Counted from the first letter of the stretch, positions 9,501-18,837 are shown. The stretch: DNA of 64,000 bases from Paraflavitalea pollutisoli (GCF_029360705.1 NZ_JARKMX010000005.1:100338-164337); one strand, 5' to 3'. Notes: generated by a model not told the origin, from the sequence alone. Program-made: numbers and translations.

Positions 9501-12500
9501 CAGCCTCCTACCAGGTTGTCAGCAACCTCGACAAACTATTTGTGATCAAACAAGTGGAAAGGCGTGGTGTAAAGCCTGAACGCAGCTACCTGGACATAAA
9601 CCGTGAAAGCCCTGTATACAATATTCCGGTAACGGAAAATGACCTGGGTGGCTTTTCGGCACAGATCGCTTTCGTAAAACACAATCGCTTCTATAGCCAT
9701 GCGTTCAATTTCGATGTTCCTTTTACCAACAAGGAGCTGAAGATCGACTTCGCTACCTATCGCGATAAGACACTACCCGGCAGTGCCGAGCAATGGAAGG
9801 TAAAGATCAGCGGAATAAAAGGCGACCAGGTGGCAGCAGAGATGCTCACGGCGATGTATGATGCCTCGCTCGATCAATTCAATCCCCATAGCTGGAACAG
9901 ACCTTATATCTGGCAGGCTATTTCCGGTATCACCCGTTGGGATGATATGGACAATTTTCAGTACATGGGTAGCTCCGACCGGGTTTTCGAAAAAGAGGAT
10001 GCTAACTCCTTTGAAAAGACCTATGATGCACTGGTGGGTAGCAATACGGTCAGGGAAGAGGTAGTGATGATGGGCAATAATGGCACAGTATTCCGCGCCA
10101 GAGCGGCTAAACAAGCTGCGGGCAGGGCAACGAATATGGTTTTCGAATCCAATATGGCGGCCGCACCCGTCTCTGCATCCCTGTCTAAACCAAGGATGAT
10201 TGCTGTTCCAGACCTGAAGGCTGATCCTGATGGATCTAAAGGCATTATGCGGGATGAATATGACAAGGCCGAAGATGCCGGCCCGCTACAGGAGTCCACC
10301 CCCATCCAGGCACGTAAGAATTTCAATGAAACCGCTTTCTTCTTCCCCGACCTGCAAACGGACGCAGACGGCAATATCACCTTTTCCTTCACCATGCCCG
10401 AGGCGCTCACCGAATGGAAATGGATGAGCCTGGCGCATACCAAAGAGCTGGCATTCGGTTATGCAGAGAAAAAGATCATTACCCAAAAAGACCTGATGGT
10501 GCAGCCCAATGCTCCACGCTTCCTGCGGGAAGGTGATCGCATGGACTTCAGCGGTAAGATCGTGAACCTGAGCGATAAGGAACTAACCGGCCAGGTAGAG
10601 TTGCAATTGATCGACCCCACTACCAATCAATCCGTTGATGGATGGTTCCGGAATGTATTCCCCAACCAGTTCTTTACGGTGGGGGCTGGCCAAAGCATTC
10701 CCGTCAACTTCTCGCTGGAAATACCTTTCCAATACAACAAGCCGGTTACTTACCGCCTCATCGCTGCTACCAAAGCAGCAGGCACGGCGAGCAGTCTGAG
10801 TGACGGAGAAGAAAACACCCTGCCGGTTGTCAGCAACCGGATGCTGGTGACAGAAAGCCTGCCCCTGCCCGTACGTGGCAACGGCACGAAGAATTTCACC
10901 TTCGACAAACTGCTGAAAAGCGGAGAAAGCGAAACCCTCAGCCAGCATGCCGTGACCGTTGAGTTTACCAGCAATCCTGCCTGGTACGCCGTACAGGCAC
11001 TCCCCTACCTGATGGAGTATCCTTACGAGTGCGCCGAGCAGGTTTTCAACCGGTATTACGCCAATACCCTGGCTACAACGATCGCCAACGCTTCTCCTCG
11101 CCTGAAGGCTATCTTCGAGCGTTGGAAAACGGCAGACACTGCCGCGTTGCTGAGCAACCTGCAAAAGAACGAGGAATTAAAATCGGTACTGCTGCAGGAA
11201 ACGCCCTGGGTCATGGAAGCCAAAACCGAAGCCCAGCAAAAGAAACAGATCGGGCTGCTGTTTGACCTGATCCGCATGAGCCGCGAACAGGATGCCGCGC
11301 TCAGTAAATTGCAAGACCTGCAAACGAACAATGGTGGATTTGCGTGGTTCCAGGGTGGACGTGATGATCGCTACATCACGCAATACATGCTCACCAGCAT
11401 TGGCCACCTGAAGAAGCTGAATGCCCAAAAGAACAATGCACGCATCAATGCCATCGTCAAGGCCGCCATCCCCTACCTGGATAAGGCCATCAAAGAAGAG
11501 TATGATCAATTGCTGAAAAACAATAAGAATGTAGAGCCTAAAGAGGCGCTCAGCAGTATTCAGATTCAGTACCTGTACATGCGTAGCTTCTTCCCGGAAT
11601 ATGGTATTCCCGGCACTTCCCTGAAGGCACACACTTATTTCAGGAAACAAGCACAACAACACTGGCTGAAACAAAGTACCTATATGCAGGGAATGATCGC
11701 CCTGGCCCTGCACCGCACAGGGGATGTAGCCAAAGCACAGGCCATTATCGCCTCGCTGAAGCAACATGCCGTGGTGAACGAAGAAATGGGTATGTATTGG
11801 AAGAATGCATCAGCCGGTTACTATTGGTATCAACATCCCATCGAAACCCAGTCACTGCTGATAGAAGCATTTACCGAGGTAACGAAAGATCATAAAGCAG
11901 TAGCCGACATGAAGACCTGGTTGCTGAAACAAAAGCAAACGCAGAACTGGAGAACCACCAAGGCTACCGCCGAAGCTTGCTATGCCTTGTTGTTGCAGGG
12001 AACCGACTGGCTCAGCAACGAACCACAGGTACAGATCAGCCTGGGCAATTACGTGATCAATAGCAGTTCCCAAACACAGGAAGCCGGTACGGGTTACTTC
12101 AAAAAGGTCATTGACGGCAAAGATGTGAAGCCTGACATGGGTAATATCAAAGTAGCCGTAACTTCCTCTACACCTTCAGCAGCTGAATCTGTATCCTGGG
12201 GAGCCGTATACTGGCAGTACTTCGAAAACCTGGACAAGATCACACAGGCTACCGAAACTCCACTGAAGCTGAGCAAGAAACTGTTCGTGGAGCGCCTTAC
12301 CGATCGCGGCCCCGTGCTGCAGCCCCTGAATGAAGGAGATGCATTGAAGGTAGGTGACAAGGTGAAGGTGCGTATCGAACTGCGGTCCGACCGGGCCATG
12401 GAGTATGTACACATGAAGGATATGCGTGCCGCCTGTCTGGAGCCGGTGAATGTATTGAGCAGCTACAAATGGCAGGATGGTCTTGGTTACTACGAAAGCA

Positions 12501-12685
12501 CCAAAGATGCCAGCACCAATTTCTTCTTTGGCAACCTGCCCAAAGGCACCTTTGTTTTTGAGTACGCACTCTTCGTGACGCATACAGGCACTTACAGCAA
12601 TGGAGTTACCACCATCCAGTGTATGTACGCCCCTGAATTCACCAGCCATTCGGAAGGTGTAAAAGTGACGGTAGAAGCCCAATAA
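6545..12685 (+). CDS. Bacterial alpha-2-macroglobulin family protein with thioester motif
   Basis: This is a 2046-residue exported protein with signal peptide MPLKRVYCLLLAILFVFNATAQ. A helical ~350-residue N-terminal region is followed by macroglobulin-like beta domains; YYVLNRETGAPVPRATVQVW and ATYFFTDRSIYRPGQIVHFKG are typical MG2/MG3 sequence. A bait-like low-complexity region and the alpha-2-macroglobulin domain follow (ETAFFFPDLQTDADGNITFSF; PEALTEWKWMSLAHT). The thioester motif CAEQ is at about residue 1496 (PYECAEQVF) at the start of the alpha/alpha toroid domain. Macroglobulins trap proteases by covalent capture after bait cleavage. No lipobox cysteine is seen, so it is probably periplasmic or surface-exposed rather than lipidated. 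The usual partner PBP1C gene is not adjacent. The start at 6545 is chosen because the signal peptide begins there. Confidence 0.93.
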   Translation: MPLKRVYCLLLAILFVFNATAQQKMNTYDKAWKKIDSLINKKGLPQSALTEVNKIYAQAKQEKNDGQLIKALLYRRALSETNEEGAELKSIAALEAEIATATEPAKAILQNIAASAYWNLFQRYRYRIYNRSATVNFSKADIATWSVPDFHQRISALYLASLKDEKKLQQTKLEPFDPIIVKGNVRYLRPTLFDLLAHEALAYFSTDERNIDKPADAFEITDPAAYADAGNFATHRFRADDTTSLHAKALQLYQRLLHFHAQDAKPEAWIDADIARLSFVHSYAVIDNKTTLYRQALQRIIERYGKLPIAAQASYLLANSYALDAGTYEALGDTTHRFAYLKAIEICEKIIVQKDSSEGKTNCTELLNRIKRQQLGLKTERVNIPGQPFRMLVNYRNITQVYVRVIRLDGSPAIKLDNRSWDEDYWKKVTSLKAQKTFTQSLPDTKDYQEHGVEIKAEALPVGAYALLVSANKDFTLKENALALQTIHVSNLAYINQGTDYYVLNRETGAPVPRATVQVWYNEYDNSKREYVDRKGEVLYSDAQGLFTFAAKRSNQYLNYRLDISTKEDRLALEGNKYLYRTTSTEEENRSATYFFTDRSIYRPGQIVHFKGIMINHRGTNQNAVAANFATQVYLVDANGQEVDSLTVTTNAYGSYSGRFTLPSNNLNGQFTLRDKVTGTNQSFRVEEYKRPRFATEVNKPIGTYRLNDSITVKGFAKAYAGNNIDGATVKYRVVRNVQMPYWYGWGRKIWPPQGRNEAEIAHGTTTTKADGSFEVVFKALPDLSVDKKSQPTFTYNVNADVTDINGETRSGSTTVAVAYQALLLSIEGLNELPIDSLKNVLIKSTNLNNLFEKSKVAVSLYKLKAPDRVFRSRYWEQPDQYVLSQEEYRQLFPYDLYANEDQPASWERQEKVMEMTDSTQVDGRFPYKGKIAAGWYLIEATTKDKYGNPVKALHYLQLFNKPGEHNPVAFGSIRPNGDDYAPGQTASYQVVSNLDKLFVIKQVERRGVKPERSYLDINRESPVYNIPVTENDLGGFSAQIAFVKHNRFYSHAFNFDVPFTNKELKIDFATYRDKTLPGSAEQWKVKISGIKGDQVAAEMLTAMYDASLDQFNPHSWNRPYIWQAISGITRWDDMDNFQYMGSSDRVFEKEDANSFEKTYDALVGSNTVREEVVMMGNNGTVFRARAAKQAAGRATNMVFESNMAAAPVSASLSKPRMIAVPDLKADPDGSKGIMRDEYDKAEDAGPLQESTPIQARKNFNETAFFFPDLQTDADGNITFSFTMPEALTEWKWMSLAHTKELAFGYAEKKIITQKDLMVQPNAPRFLREGDRMDFSGKIVNLSDKELTGQVELQLIDPTTNQSVDGWFRNVFPNQFFTVGAGQSIPVNFSLEIPFQYNKPVTYRLIAATKAAGTASSLSDGEENTLPVVSNRMLVTESLPLPVRGNGTKNFTFDKLLKSGESETLSQHAVTVEFTSNPAWYAVQALPYLMEYPYECAEQVFNRYYANTLATTIANASPRLKAIFERWKTADTAALLSNLQKNEELKSVLLQETPWVMEAKTEAQQKKQIGLLFDLIRMSREQDAALSKLQDLQTNNGGFAWFQGGRDDRYITQYMLTSIGHLKKLNAQKNNARINAIVKAAIPYLDKAIKEEYDQLLKNNKNVEPKEALSSIQIQYLYMRSFFPEYGIPGTSLKAHTYFRKQAQQHWLKQSTYMQGMIALALHRTGDVAKAQAIIASLKQHAVVNEEMGMYWKNASAGYYWYQHPIETQSLLIEAFTEVTKDHKAVADMKTWLLKQKQTQNWRTTKATAEACYALLLQGTDWLSNEPQVQISLGNYVINSSSQTQEAGTGYFKKVIDGKDVKPDMGNIKVAVTSSTPSAAESVSWGAVYWQYFENLDKITQATETPLKLSKKLFVERLTDRGPVLQPLNEGDALKVGDKVKVRIELRSDRAMEYVHMKDMRAACLEPVNVLSSYKWQDGLGYYESTKDASTNFFFGNLPKGTFVFEYALFVTHTGTYSNGVTTIQCMYAPEFTSHSEGVKVTVEAQ

Positions 12686-12719
12686 CATAATCGGCCTTAA
12701 TTTTATAGGTCACATCATT

Positions 12720-12749
12720 AAGCCGACCACTCTTTGGAGTGGCCGGCTT
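12720..12749 (+). terminator. Rho-independent terminator after the macroglobulin gene
   Basis: AAGCCGACCACTC (12720-12732), loop TTTG, GAGTGGCCGGCTT (12737-12749): a 13-bp stem with one A/C mismatch, then ATTTTT. The T tract ends only 5 bases before the next gene's ATG at 12761. Confidence 0.85.
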
Positions 12750-12760
12750 ATTTTTGCGCC

Positions 12761-13816
12761 ATGCATAAGGATATTCTCATCGTTGGACAGGGCATCTGTG
12801 GCACCTTCTTAAGCTGGTACCTGGAGCAGGCTGGTATCTCCTACCTGGTGATCGATGTGCCGCAGGACAATACCGCCTCTAAAGTAGCAGCAGGCATCAT
12901 CAACCCGGTGACGGGCCGCCGGATTGTGAAGACCTGGCTCATCGATGAAGTGATGCCCTTTGCCAAACAGGCGTATGAAACACTTGGCGCTGCACTGGGC
13001 GTCAATGCTATTGACACTACCAGCATTGTCGATTTCTATGCCACGCCTCAAATGAAGCTGGCCTTCGAAAAGAAGTACCAGGAAGATCCGCAATACCTCT
13101 CGCTACCTGCTGATGAAAATAACTGGCACTCGTTGTTCAATTATGATTTTGGTTACGGTGAGATAGATCCCTGTTACCTGGTCAGGCTGCAGGAGATTAT
13201 ACCCGCCTGGAGGGCGCGGCTGCAGAACCGGCAGCTACTGCTGGAAGAACGGTTCGAGGTGGAGCAACTGCAGGTTACTGGTACAGGTGTCAATTACAAG
13301 GATGTCACAGCATCACGCATCATCTTCAGCGATGGAATTGCCACCGCCAACAATCCTTATTTTAAGACCCTGCCTTTTGCCCCCAATAAAGGCGAAGCGG
13401 TATGGGCCGAGATAGGAGGTCTCCCGCCTACACATATCTTCAAAAAGGGATTCAACCTTGTACCTTGGAAGGACAATGTATTCTGGCTGGGTTCCACCTA
13501 TCTCTGGGAATTTGAGAATGACCTGCCTACACCAGGCTTCCGGCAGTTTGCCCACAACTGGCTGTTACAAACCGTCAAGTTGCCATTCAGGATACTCGAT
13601 CACAAAGCGGCGGTACGACCTGCCACCCTCGAGCGTCGGCCTTTTGTAGGGTTTCATCCGTTGCATCCTGCTATTGGCATCTTCAATGGTATGGGGACCA
13701 AAGGATGTTCACTAGCGCCTTGGTTTGCCCGCCAACTGGTGGAGCATATCAGGTCTGGTGAGGCCATTGCTCCTGAAGCGGATGTCAAACGGTTTCAGCG
13801 GGTATTGTCGAGATAG
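12761..13816 (+). CDS. FAD-dependent oxidoreductase of the DAO (amino-acid oxidase-like) family
   Basis: The 351-residue protein opens with the dinucleotide-binding motif ILIVGQGICGTFLSWYLEQAG (GxGxxG), then GIINPVTGRRIVKTW, a segment typical of DAO-fold flavoenzymes. The C-terminal KAAVRPATLERRPFVGFHP and GTKGCSLAPWFARQLVEHI complete the FAD site. The family oxidises amines or amino acids (glycine oxidase, ThiO, the MnmC oxidase domain). No signal peptide is seen, so it is cytoplasmic. The substrate cannot be assigned, and the neighbours do not form a pathway with it. The start is the ATG just after the preceding terminator; the frame is open further upstream but would run through the hairpin. 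Confidence 0.85.
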   Translation: MHKDILIVGQGICGTFLSWYLEQAGISYLVIDVPQDNTASKVAAGIINPVTGRRIVKTWLIDEVMPFAKQAYETLGAALGVNAIDTTSIVDFYATPQMKLAFEKKYQEDPQYLSLPADENNWHSLFNYDFGYGEIDPCYLVRLQEIIPAWRARLQNRQLLLEERFEVEQLQVTGTGVNYKDVTASRIIFSDGIATANNPYFKTLPFAPNKGEAVWAEIGGLPPTHIFKKGFNLVPWKDNVFWLGSTYLWEFENDLPTPGFRQFAHNWLLQTVKLPFRILDHKAAVRPATLERRPFVGFHPLHPAIGIFNGMGTKGCSLAPWFARQLVEHIRSGEAIAPEADVKRFQRVLSR

Positions 13817-13871
13817 CCGTTGCAGCTTTGAATGGAGAAAACCCTAATCGTGCAAGAAGTGAATAAAAGAC

Positions 13872-13915
13872 AACCGGTTCAGGTGTCTGTCGGGCGACAG
13901 CTACCTGAACCGGTT
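13872..13915. terminator. 44-base two-part palindrome between convergent genes
   Basis: The outer arms AACCGGTTCAGGT (13872-13884) and ACCTGAACCGGTT (13903-13915) are perfect 13-bp complements. Inside, CTGTCG (13887-13892) and CGACAG (13895-13900) form a second perfect 6-bp stem. The two stems are separated by GT/CT on either side, so the whole folds into one long hairpin. It lies 56 bases past the oxidoreductase stop and 31 bases past the peptidase stop. The flanks are A/T-rich but lack a strong T run. It is probably a bidirectional terminator or 3'-end stabilising hairpin. Confidence 0.65.
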
Positions 13916-13945
13916 TATATATATCGTTCAGTAATAATTGGCCAG

Positions 13946-14749
13946 TTACGCCGCGATCTTGTTAGCCGCCGTGAGGATCACGGAAGGGTCCTGACGCAGC
14001 AGGGTGCTCATCGCTTTGTAGAGTTCGGGCAATTCGTGACGCAGACGGATTGGGTTTTCAAAGAACACTTCAACGCTTACTGCCCAAAACTCGTGGTAGT
14101 TGCTGGCGGCATAATCGCCGAGTATGTTCTTGGCCCCTTTCTGCATAGACTCGAAGATCGGGCGCGCTACTTTGGAAAAGTTTTTGAACTCGCCTTTGAA
14201 GTGTTTATCCTCTTCTGTTTGGGTTATAAAGTTAACCCACGCCAACGCATGTCCCATTTCGTGCAAACCTACATTACAGTTGGGTTGTTCGCCCTTGATG
14301 CCCTTCAGGAAATTATCCCAGGAAAGATAAATACCACTCAGATCCACATGCCCCATAAATGGCCGTGAGTAAAATCCATAGTGATAGTCATCCTTGATCA
14401 CATAGATGTCCCTGAAATAGTTCAGCAAATACTTATCCAATCCGAATGTCAGTTGAACCGAGGCAGCACTAACGAGAATGGGCATCTCAGCAGTAGGTGT
14501 AACTTCTATATAATGAAACTTCTTGGCTTTATGGAACAGATAGGTGCGGAATAAAAATTTACGTTGTTCTTCGAGGTTGAGTCTGTTATAGTAACGAATG
14601 TTTTTGGAGACGATCGAGTGGTAAAAAGTTTCCTGGGCGAGAAATGATTTATACTGACGTTTAACGTAGAGGCGGTTGATCCATTCACTCACCGGATTAT
14701 GGAGAATGAGGATGCTAGTAACCACCAGGAAAATGATCAAAATTTCCAT
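13946..14749 (-). CDS. Zinc-dependent peptidase of the MtfA (M90) family, short paralogue
   Basis: The 267-residue protein has an N-terminal membrane helix (MEILIIFLVVTSILIL) and a soluble metallopeptidase domain. The zinc motif HEMGH is at 163-167 (NVGLHEMGHALAWVNF), with the downstream glutamate candidate in NYHEFWAVSVEVFFENP. Together with VQLTFGLDKYLL and GIYLSWDNFLKG these match the MtfA family. E. coli MtfA is a soluble peptidase linked to the Mlc regulator and sugar uptake. The membrane anchor suggests a different setting here. A second, longer paralogue lies directly upstream on the same strand (14970-15965). The substrate is unknown. Confidence 0.87.
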   Translation of the reverse strand: MEILIIFLVVTSILILHNPVSEWINRLYVKRQYKSFLAQETFYHSIVSKNIRYYNRLNLEEQRKFLFRTYLFHKAKKFHYIEVTPTAEMPILVSAASVQLTFGLDKYLLNYFRDIYVIKDDYHYGFYSRPFMGHVDLSGIYLSWDNFLKGIKGEQPNCNVGLHEMGHALAWVNFITQTEEDKHFKGEFKNFSKVARPIFESMQKGAKNILGDYAASNYHEFWAVSVEVFFENPIRLRHELPELYKAMSTLLRQDPSVILTAANKIAA

Positions 14750-14969
14750 AAGGGTCCATTTTTTCTTTTTGTGAATAGGTACGTGGTAACGGATGTGGTT
14801 TCACAAAGCTTGGATTAGAAAAAACGGTCTTTCGGGAGTATGGAAGTTTCAGGAACAGAGGGGTCAATTCTTAATGGGGTATCTATAACCCGGGTACAAA
14901 ATAGAAACAATAGTTGGTAAATGAAAGCCCCGGATAATAATTTTATAACCTTATTATAATATGCTGGCG

Positions 14970-15965
14970 TTAAACATTTTCTACTACGTTCAGTACAATT
15001 CCCGGTGTTAGGGTGTCCTGATTGAGCAGTTTACACATAGCGCTATACAACTCAGGCAATTGTATTTTAAAGGAGGTTGGCCGTTCAAAGAAATTCTCTA
15101 CACAGACAGCCCAGAACTCTTCATAACGGGTAGCGGCATACCGGCCGAGAAAACCGCCCGAAATATCCGATTGCATTGTTTCAAACACCTCGCGGCCTGT
15201 TGCCGAGAACCGGATGAACCTGTCGTGAAAACCATCATCGCGGCCTTCACTAACGTTGAAGTTCACATAGGCCAGCGCATGCGCCATTTCATGCAACCCA
15301 ACATTGTCACCATCGAAATAGTTGTCGTACCCTTTTATAAAATTACTCCACGAAAGATATATACCGTCGTGCGACACATGTCCCTGAAAGGGAACACTAT
15401 TGGGACCATAGTGGTAATCATGTCGTAATACATAGATCTTTTCAAAATGATCCATCAGGTACTGCTCCAGGCCAAAAGTCAATTGAACCGCCGTGGCACT
15501 GATGAGCAGAGACATTCGTTCTTCCGGTGTTATTTCAACAAACTCAAATTCTTTGGTGGTCATGAACACCACGGTTCTTTTCAGGAACCTTTCCTGTAGC
15601 CGCGGTGGAAGATTACGGTAATACGGCAGGTATTGCAGCAGTACTGCATGGTAATCGGGCTGCCGGTCTTCGATAACAGCCTGTGCCTTGCGTGATTGCA
15701 GTGCCCGGCGCACCTGGTCTATCAGGCGGGGGAAAAGCAGGATGATCAAAAGCAAGACGAATATGATCACGAAAAACCAATTTCCGACACGGTGTACAAA
15801 AGACCTCTCTTCTGCCACCTGCAATTGAACCGTTTTGAATGACTTAAGCGGGGTAGCAGCCACAGGAAGGGTATCTTTTGCCGGCACCGGCGGAAGTGAC
15901 CGGTGAGGGACTGAAACGGTATCAGTTTGAGGACCAAGGTACTTATAGGTGGAATCCTGCGGCAT
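14970..15965 (-). CDS. Zinc-dependent peptidase of the MtfA (M90) family, long paralogue
   Basis: This 331-residue paralogue of the downstream gene has a ~60-residue Pro/Thr-rich N-terminal extension, a single membrane helix at about 62-80 (NWFFVIIFVLLLIILLFP) and the peptidase domain. The zinc motif HEMAH is at 225-229 (NVGLHEMAHALAYVNF), and the later EEFWAVCVENFFERP segment carries the candidate third ligand. The paired domains (VQLTFGLEQYLMDHF; GIYLSWSNFIKGYDN) show clear common descent with the neighbour. The extension before the helix probably lies on the opposite side of the inner membrane from the peptidase domain. The gap of 220 bases to the next gene holds no convincing terminator. 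Confidence 0.86.
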   Translation of the reverse strand: MPQDSTYKYLGPQTDTVSVPHRSLPPVPAKDTLPVAATPLKSFKTVQLQVAEERSFVHRVGNWFFVIIFVLLLIILLFPRLIDQVRRALQSRKAQAVIEDRQPDYHAVLLQYLPYYRNLPPRLQERFLKRTVVFMTTKEFEFVEITPEERMSLLISATAVQLTFGLEQYLMDHFEKIYVLRHDYHYGPNSVPFQGHVSHDGIYLSWSNFIKGYDNYFDGDNVGLHEMAHALAYVNFNVSEGRDDGFHDRFIRFSATGREVFETMQSDISGGFLGRYAATRYEEFWAVCVENFFERPTSFKIQLPELYSAMCKLLNQDTLTPGIVLNVVENV

Positions 15966-16195
15966 CTGTCGTGAAAATAATCATTTCCTGCCTGGGTGGT
16001 CAACGGTGGAAGGAACCCTGTTTTCTGTTACCTTTGCCGCTCACCGGTCATTTTGGCCGACCAGGAACTGAAATGTTGAATATTAATTGTTTATAGACCC
16101 TATACTGAACCTTGCAGGTTACAGTTACCGATCAGTAAACAACGTTCGCTTTTGGGATTCATTGTAAACAGCAATCATTAAATAAAAAATAGGCA

Positions 16196-18025
16196 ATGTA
16201 CAGAACGCATACCTGTGGCGAACTTAGGTTGGCACAGGCCGGCCAGGAAGTAACACTCGCCGGTTGGATCCAAACGGTAAGGAAATTTGGCAGTATCACC
16301 TTTGCTGACCTGCGTGACCGGTATGGCATTACGCAGTTGTTGTTCAGTGAAGAACTGAACCCTCAATTGGATCAACAGCCACTCGGTCGCGAGTTTGTGA
16401 TCCAGGTGAAAGGGGCAGTGATCGAAAGGACCAATAAAAACCCTAACCTACCCACCGGTGATATCGAGATCAGGGTTCAATCGTTTATCATCCTGAATAA
16501 GTCGGTAACCCCGCCGTTCACCGTACAGGACGACACCGATGGTGGTGATGACCTCCGCATGAAGTTCCGTTACCTCGACCTGCGTCGCAATGCCGTTAAA
16601 AGGAACCTGGAGTTGCGTTACGCCGTAAACCGGGCTGCCCGCAACTATCTTCATGAGAATCAGTTCATGGATATCGAAACGCCCTTCCTCATCAAGAGTA
16701 CACCGGAAGGTGCACGCGATTTCGTCGTGCCTTCGCGCATGAATCCGGGACAATTCTATGCCTTGCCCCAATCGCCCCAAACCTTCAAGCAATTGCTGAT
16801 GGTGAGTGGCTATGACCGCTACTACCAGGTAGTAAAGTGCTTCCGTGATGAGGATCTTCGTGCCGACCGCCAGCCGGAATTCACGCAGATCGACTGCGAA
16901 ATGAGTTTCGTAGAGCAGGAAGATATCCTCAATATGTTTGAGGGTATGGTGAAGCATATCTTCAAGACCGTAAAGGACATCGATTATACAGAAACGGTGC
17001 AGCGCATGACCTGGGAACAGGCTATGTGGCAATATGGTAATGACAAACCAGATATCCGTTTCGGCATGCAGCTGCTGAATATCAAATCGGCCTTTAACCA
17101 GGGCGGGTGCAACATACCCCGTGAGGAACTGCTGGCAGGCGTTGATTTCAAAGTGTTCAATGAGGCAGAAACTGTAGTCGCTATCGCTGTTCCTGGTTGT
17201 GCAGAATATACGCGCAAGCAAACTGATGAACTGACCGATTGGGTAAAGCGTCCGCAGATCGGCATGCAAGGCCTTGTGTTCATCAAGTGCAATGCAGATG
17301 GCACCTACAAGAGTAGTGTTGACAAATTCTTCTCCGAAGACAAACTGAAGGCGATTGCCGATGCAGCTGGCGCCAAAGCCGGCGACCTCGTATTGATCCT
17401 GGCTGGGTTGGAAGAAAGAACGCGCAAAGCGATCAGTGAACTGCGTCTGGAAATGGGCGAACGCCTGGGCATGCGCAAGAAAGATGAGTATAAATTACTG
17501 TGGGTACTTGATTTCCCGCTGTTTGAATATGCAGAAGACGAGAATCGCTGGGTAGCTCGCCACCATCCATTTACAGCTCCCAAGCCCGATCAGATCTCGA
17601 CGATGATCAATAATAACCCGGTGATCGAGAACGCAGCCGAATACCTCAAACACCCTTATTCCAGCATCAAAGCCAATGCTTATGATATGGTACTGAATGG
17701 TAATGAGATTGGCGGTGGCTCAATACGGATCTTCCAGCGCGAACTGCAGGAGAAAATGTTTGCAGCATTGGGTATGTCGAAAGAAGAGTCACTACATAAA
17801 TTCGGGTTCCTGTTGGGCGCTTTTGAATACGGGGCACCTCCGCATGGTGGTATAGCTTTCGGCTTCGACAGGCTTTGTTCCATACTCGGCGGCAGCGAGA
17901 GCATCCGCGACTTCATTGCGTTTCCGAAGAACAACAGCGGCCGTGATGTCATGCTGGATGCCCCATCCACCATCGACGATAAACAACTGGACGAATTACA
18001 GATCAAGTTAAACCTCAAATCGTAG
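16196..18025 (+). CDS. aspS: Aspartyl-tRNA synthetase
   Basis: The 609-residue class IIb synthetase charges tRNA-Asp. The N-terminal anticodon-binding OB fold spans about residues 1-105 ([23 protein letters not shown]). The catalytic core begins near 130. Class II motif 2 is [18 protein letters not shown], and motif 3 is [16 protein letters not shown] near the C terminus. The bacterial-type GAD insertion occupies the middle (~290-420). Length is slightly above the usual ~590. The synthetase is complete and ordinary, and a clear terminator follows. Confidence 0.98.
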   Translation: MYRTHTCGELRLAQAGQEVTLAGWIQTVRKFGSITFADLRDRYGITQLLFSEELNPQLDQQPLGREFVIQVKGAVIERTNKNPNLPTGDIEIRVQSFIILNKSVTPPFTVQDDTDGGDDLRMKFRYLDLRRNAVKRNLELRYAVNRAARNYLHENQFMDIETPFLIKSTPEGARDFVVPSRMNPGQFYALPQSPQTFKQLLMVSGYDRYYQVVKCFRDEDLRADRQPEFTQIDCEMSFVEQEDILNMFEGMVKHIFKTVKDIDYTETVQRMTWEQAMWQYGNDKPDIRFGMQLLNIKSAFNQGGCNIPREELLAGVDFKVFNEAETVVAIAVPGCAEYTRKQTDELTDWVKRPQIGMQGLVFIKCNADGTYKSSVDKFFSEDKLKAIADAAGAKAGDLVLILAGLEERTRKAISELRLEMGERLGMRKKDEYKLLWVLDFPLFEYAEDENRWVARHHPFTAPKPDQISTMINNNPVIENAAEYLKHPYSSIKANAYDMVLNGNEIGGGSIRIFQRELQEKMFAALGMSKEESLHKFGFLLGAFEYGAPPHGGIAFGFDRLCSILGGSESIRDFIAFPKNNSGRDVMLDAPSTIDDKQLDELQIKLNLKS

Positions 18026-18098
18026 GGGGAGAGCGTGTAGTAAAGTGGCCGGGAGGCACACGATCAGCGCAATAGAAGAGATCGATGATATAACGCGG

Positions 18099-18131
18099 AA
18101 GGTACAAGTTGCATCAGGTAGCTTGTACCTT
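18099..18131 (+). terminator. Rho-independent terminator after aspS
   Basis: AAGGTACAAG (18099-18108) pairs with CTTGTACCTT (18122-18131) around a 13-base loop, followed by TTTTTT. It is 74 bases past the aspS stop and 47 bases from the convergent response-regulator gene. Confidence 0.85.
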
Positions 18132-18177
18132 TTTTTCATTTGGCAATAAGCAAAGCAGTGTAAATAGTATCTATATG

Positions 18178-18837
18178 CTAGTCGATTAATTTGTTACGCA
18201 TGCCGTACATGATCAGCCCTGCAATGGTTTTGGCACCCACTTTTGATTTCATATTCTGCCGAATGGTCTCCACTGTCCGGGGGCTCAGAAAGATCTCTTT
18301 TGATATTTCGTCGGTCGTTTTGTCTTCCGCCAGCAACTTCAGGATACGCACTTCTTTTTCGGAGAACTTCACCGGGTTGGGATAAAACTGACGTACCTGC
18401 TTTTTAGTCTGCAGTTTGGACAGTACGGCTTTATTAACCAAATCATTAAAGTAGAAATCATCGTTCATGCAGGTCAGGATCGCCTGGTAGATCTCGTCGG
18501 GGTCGGAAGTTTTGGTGAGATAGGCATTGGCGCCCATTTCCATCATTTTGGTGATCATCTCCTGGTCGTCATACATAGTGAGCACAATGATCTTGACATC
18601 GAAGTATTCTTTCCGGAGAATTCCTATGGCATTGACTCCATCGACCTCAGGCATACGGATGTCCATCAGCAACACGTCGGGCTTCTTCAGTTGCATTTTG
18701 TGCATCAGATCCTTGCCATCTTCGGCTTCCCAAAGGATTTTCAGGTACTCCTTGCCTTTCAGAGCCATTTTTATACCATCACGGAAGATCTTGTGGTCAT
18801 CCGCGAGTGAAACTTTAATTACCAGTTCAGCACTCAT
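18178..18837 (-). CDS. NarL/LuxR-type response regulator A
   Basis: The 219-residue protein has an N-terminal receiver domain (VSLADDHKIF; predicted phospho-acceptor D59 in VLLMDIRMP; signalling K in LTKTSDP) and a C-terminal LuxR helix-turn-helix (FSEKEVRILKLLAEDKTTDEI; LSPRTVETIRQNMKSKVGAKT). It resembles response regulator B at 21944-22600 closely, including the final KNLID-type ending. The histidine kinase at 20918 and regulator B lie a few kilobases away on the opposite strand, so this regulator could be a second output of the same kinase or an orphan. The unknown gene at 19744 is divergent from it across a 906-base gap. Confidence 0.93.
   Translation of the reverse strand: MSAELVIKVSLADDHKIFRDGIKMALKGKEYLKILWEAEDGKDLMHKMQLKKPDVLLMDIRMPEVDGVNAIGILRKEYFDVKIIVLTMYDDQEMITKMMEMGANAYLTKTSDPDEIYQAILTCMNDDFYFNDLVNKAVLSKLQTKKQVRQFYPNPVKFSEKEVRILKLLAEDKTTDEISKEIFLSPRTVETIRQNMKSKVGAKTIAGLIMYGMRNKLID

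Noticed and set aside
12733..12756. TTTG followed by TATTTTTG before the FAD oxidoreductase gene as a promoter
   Set aside because: The spacing is only 12 bases and both parts belong to the terminator of the preceding gene.
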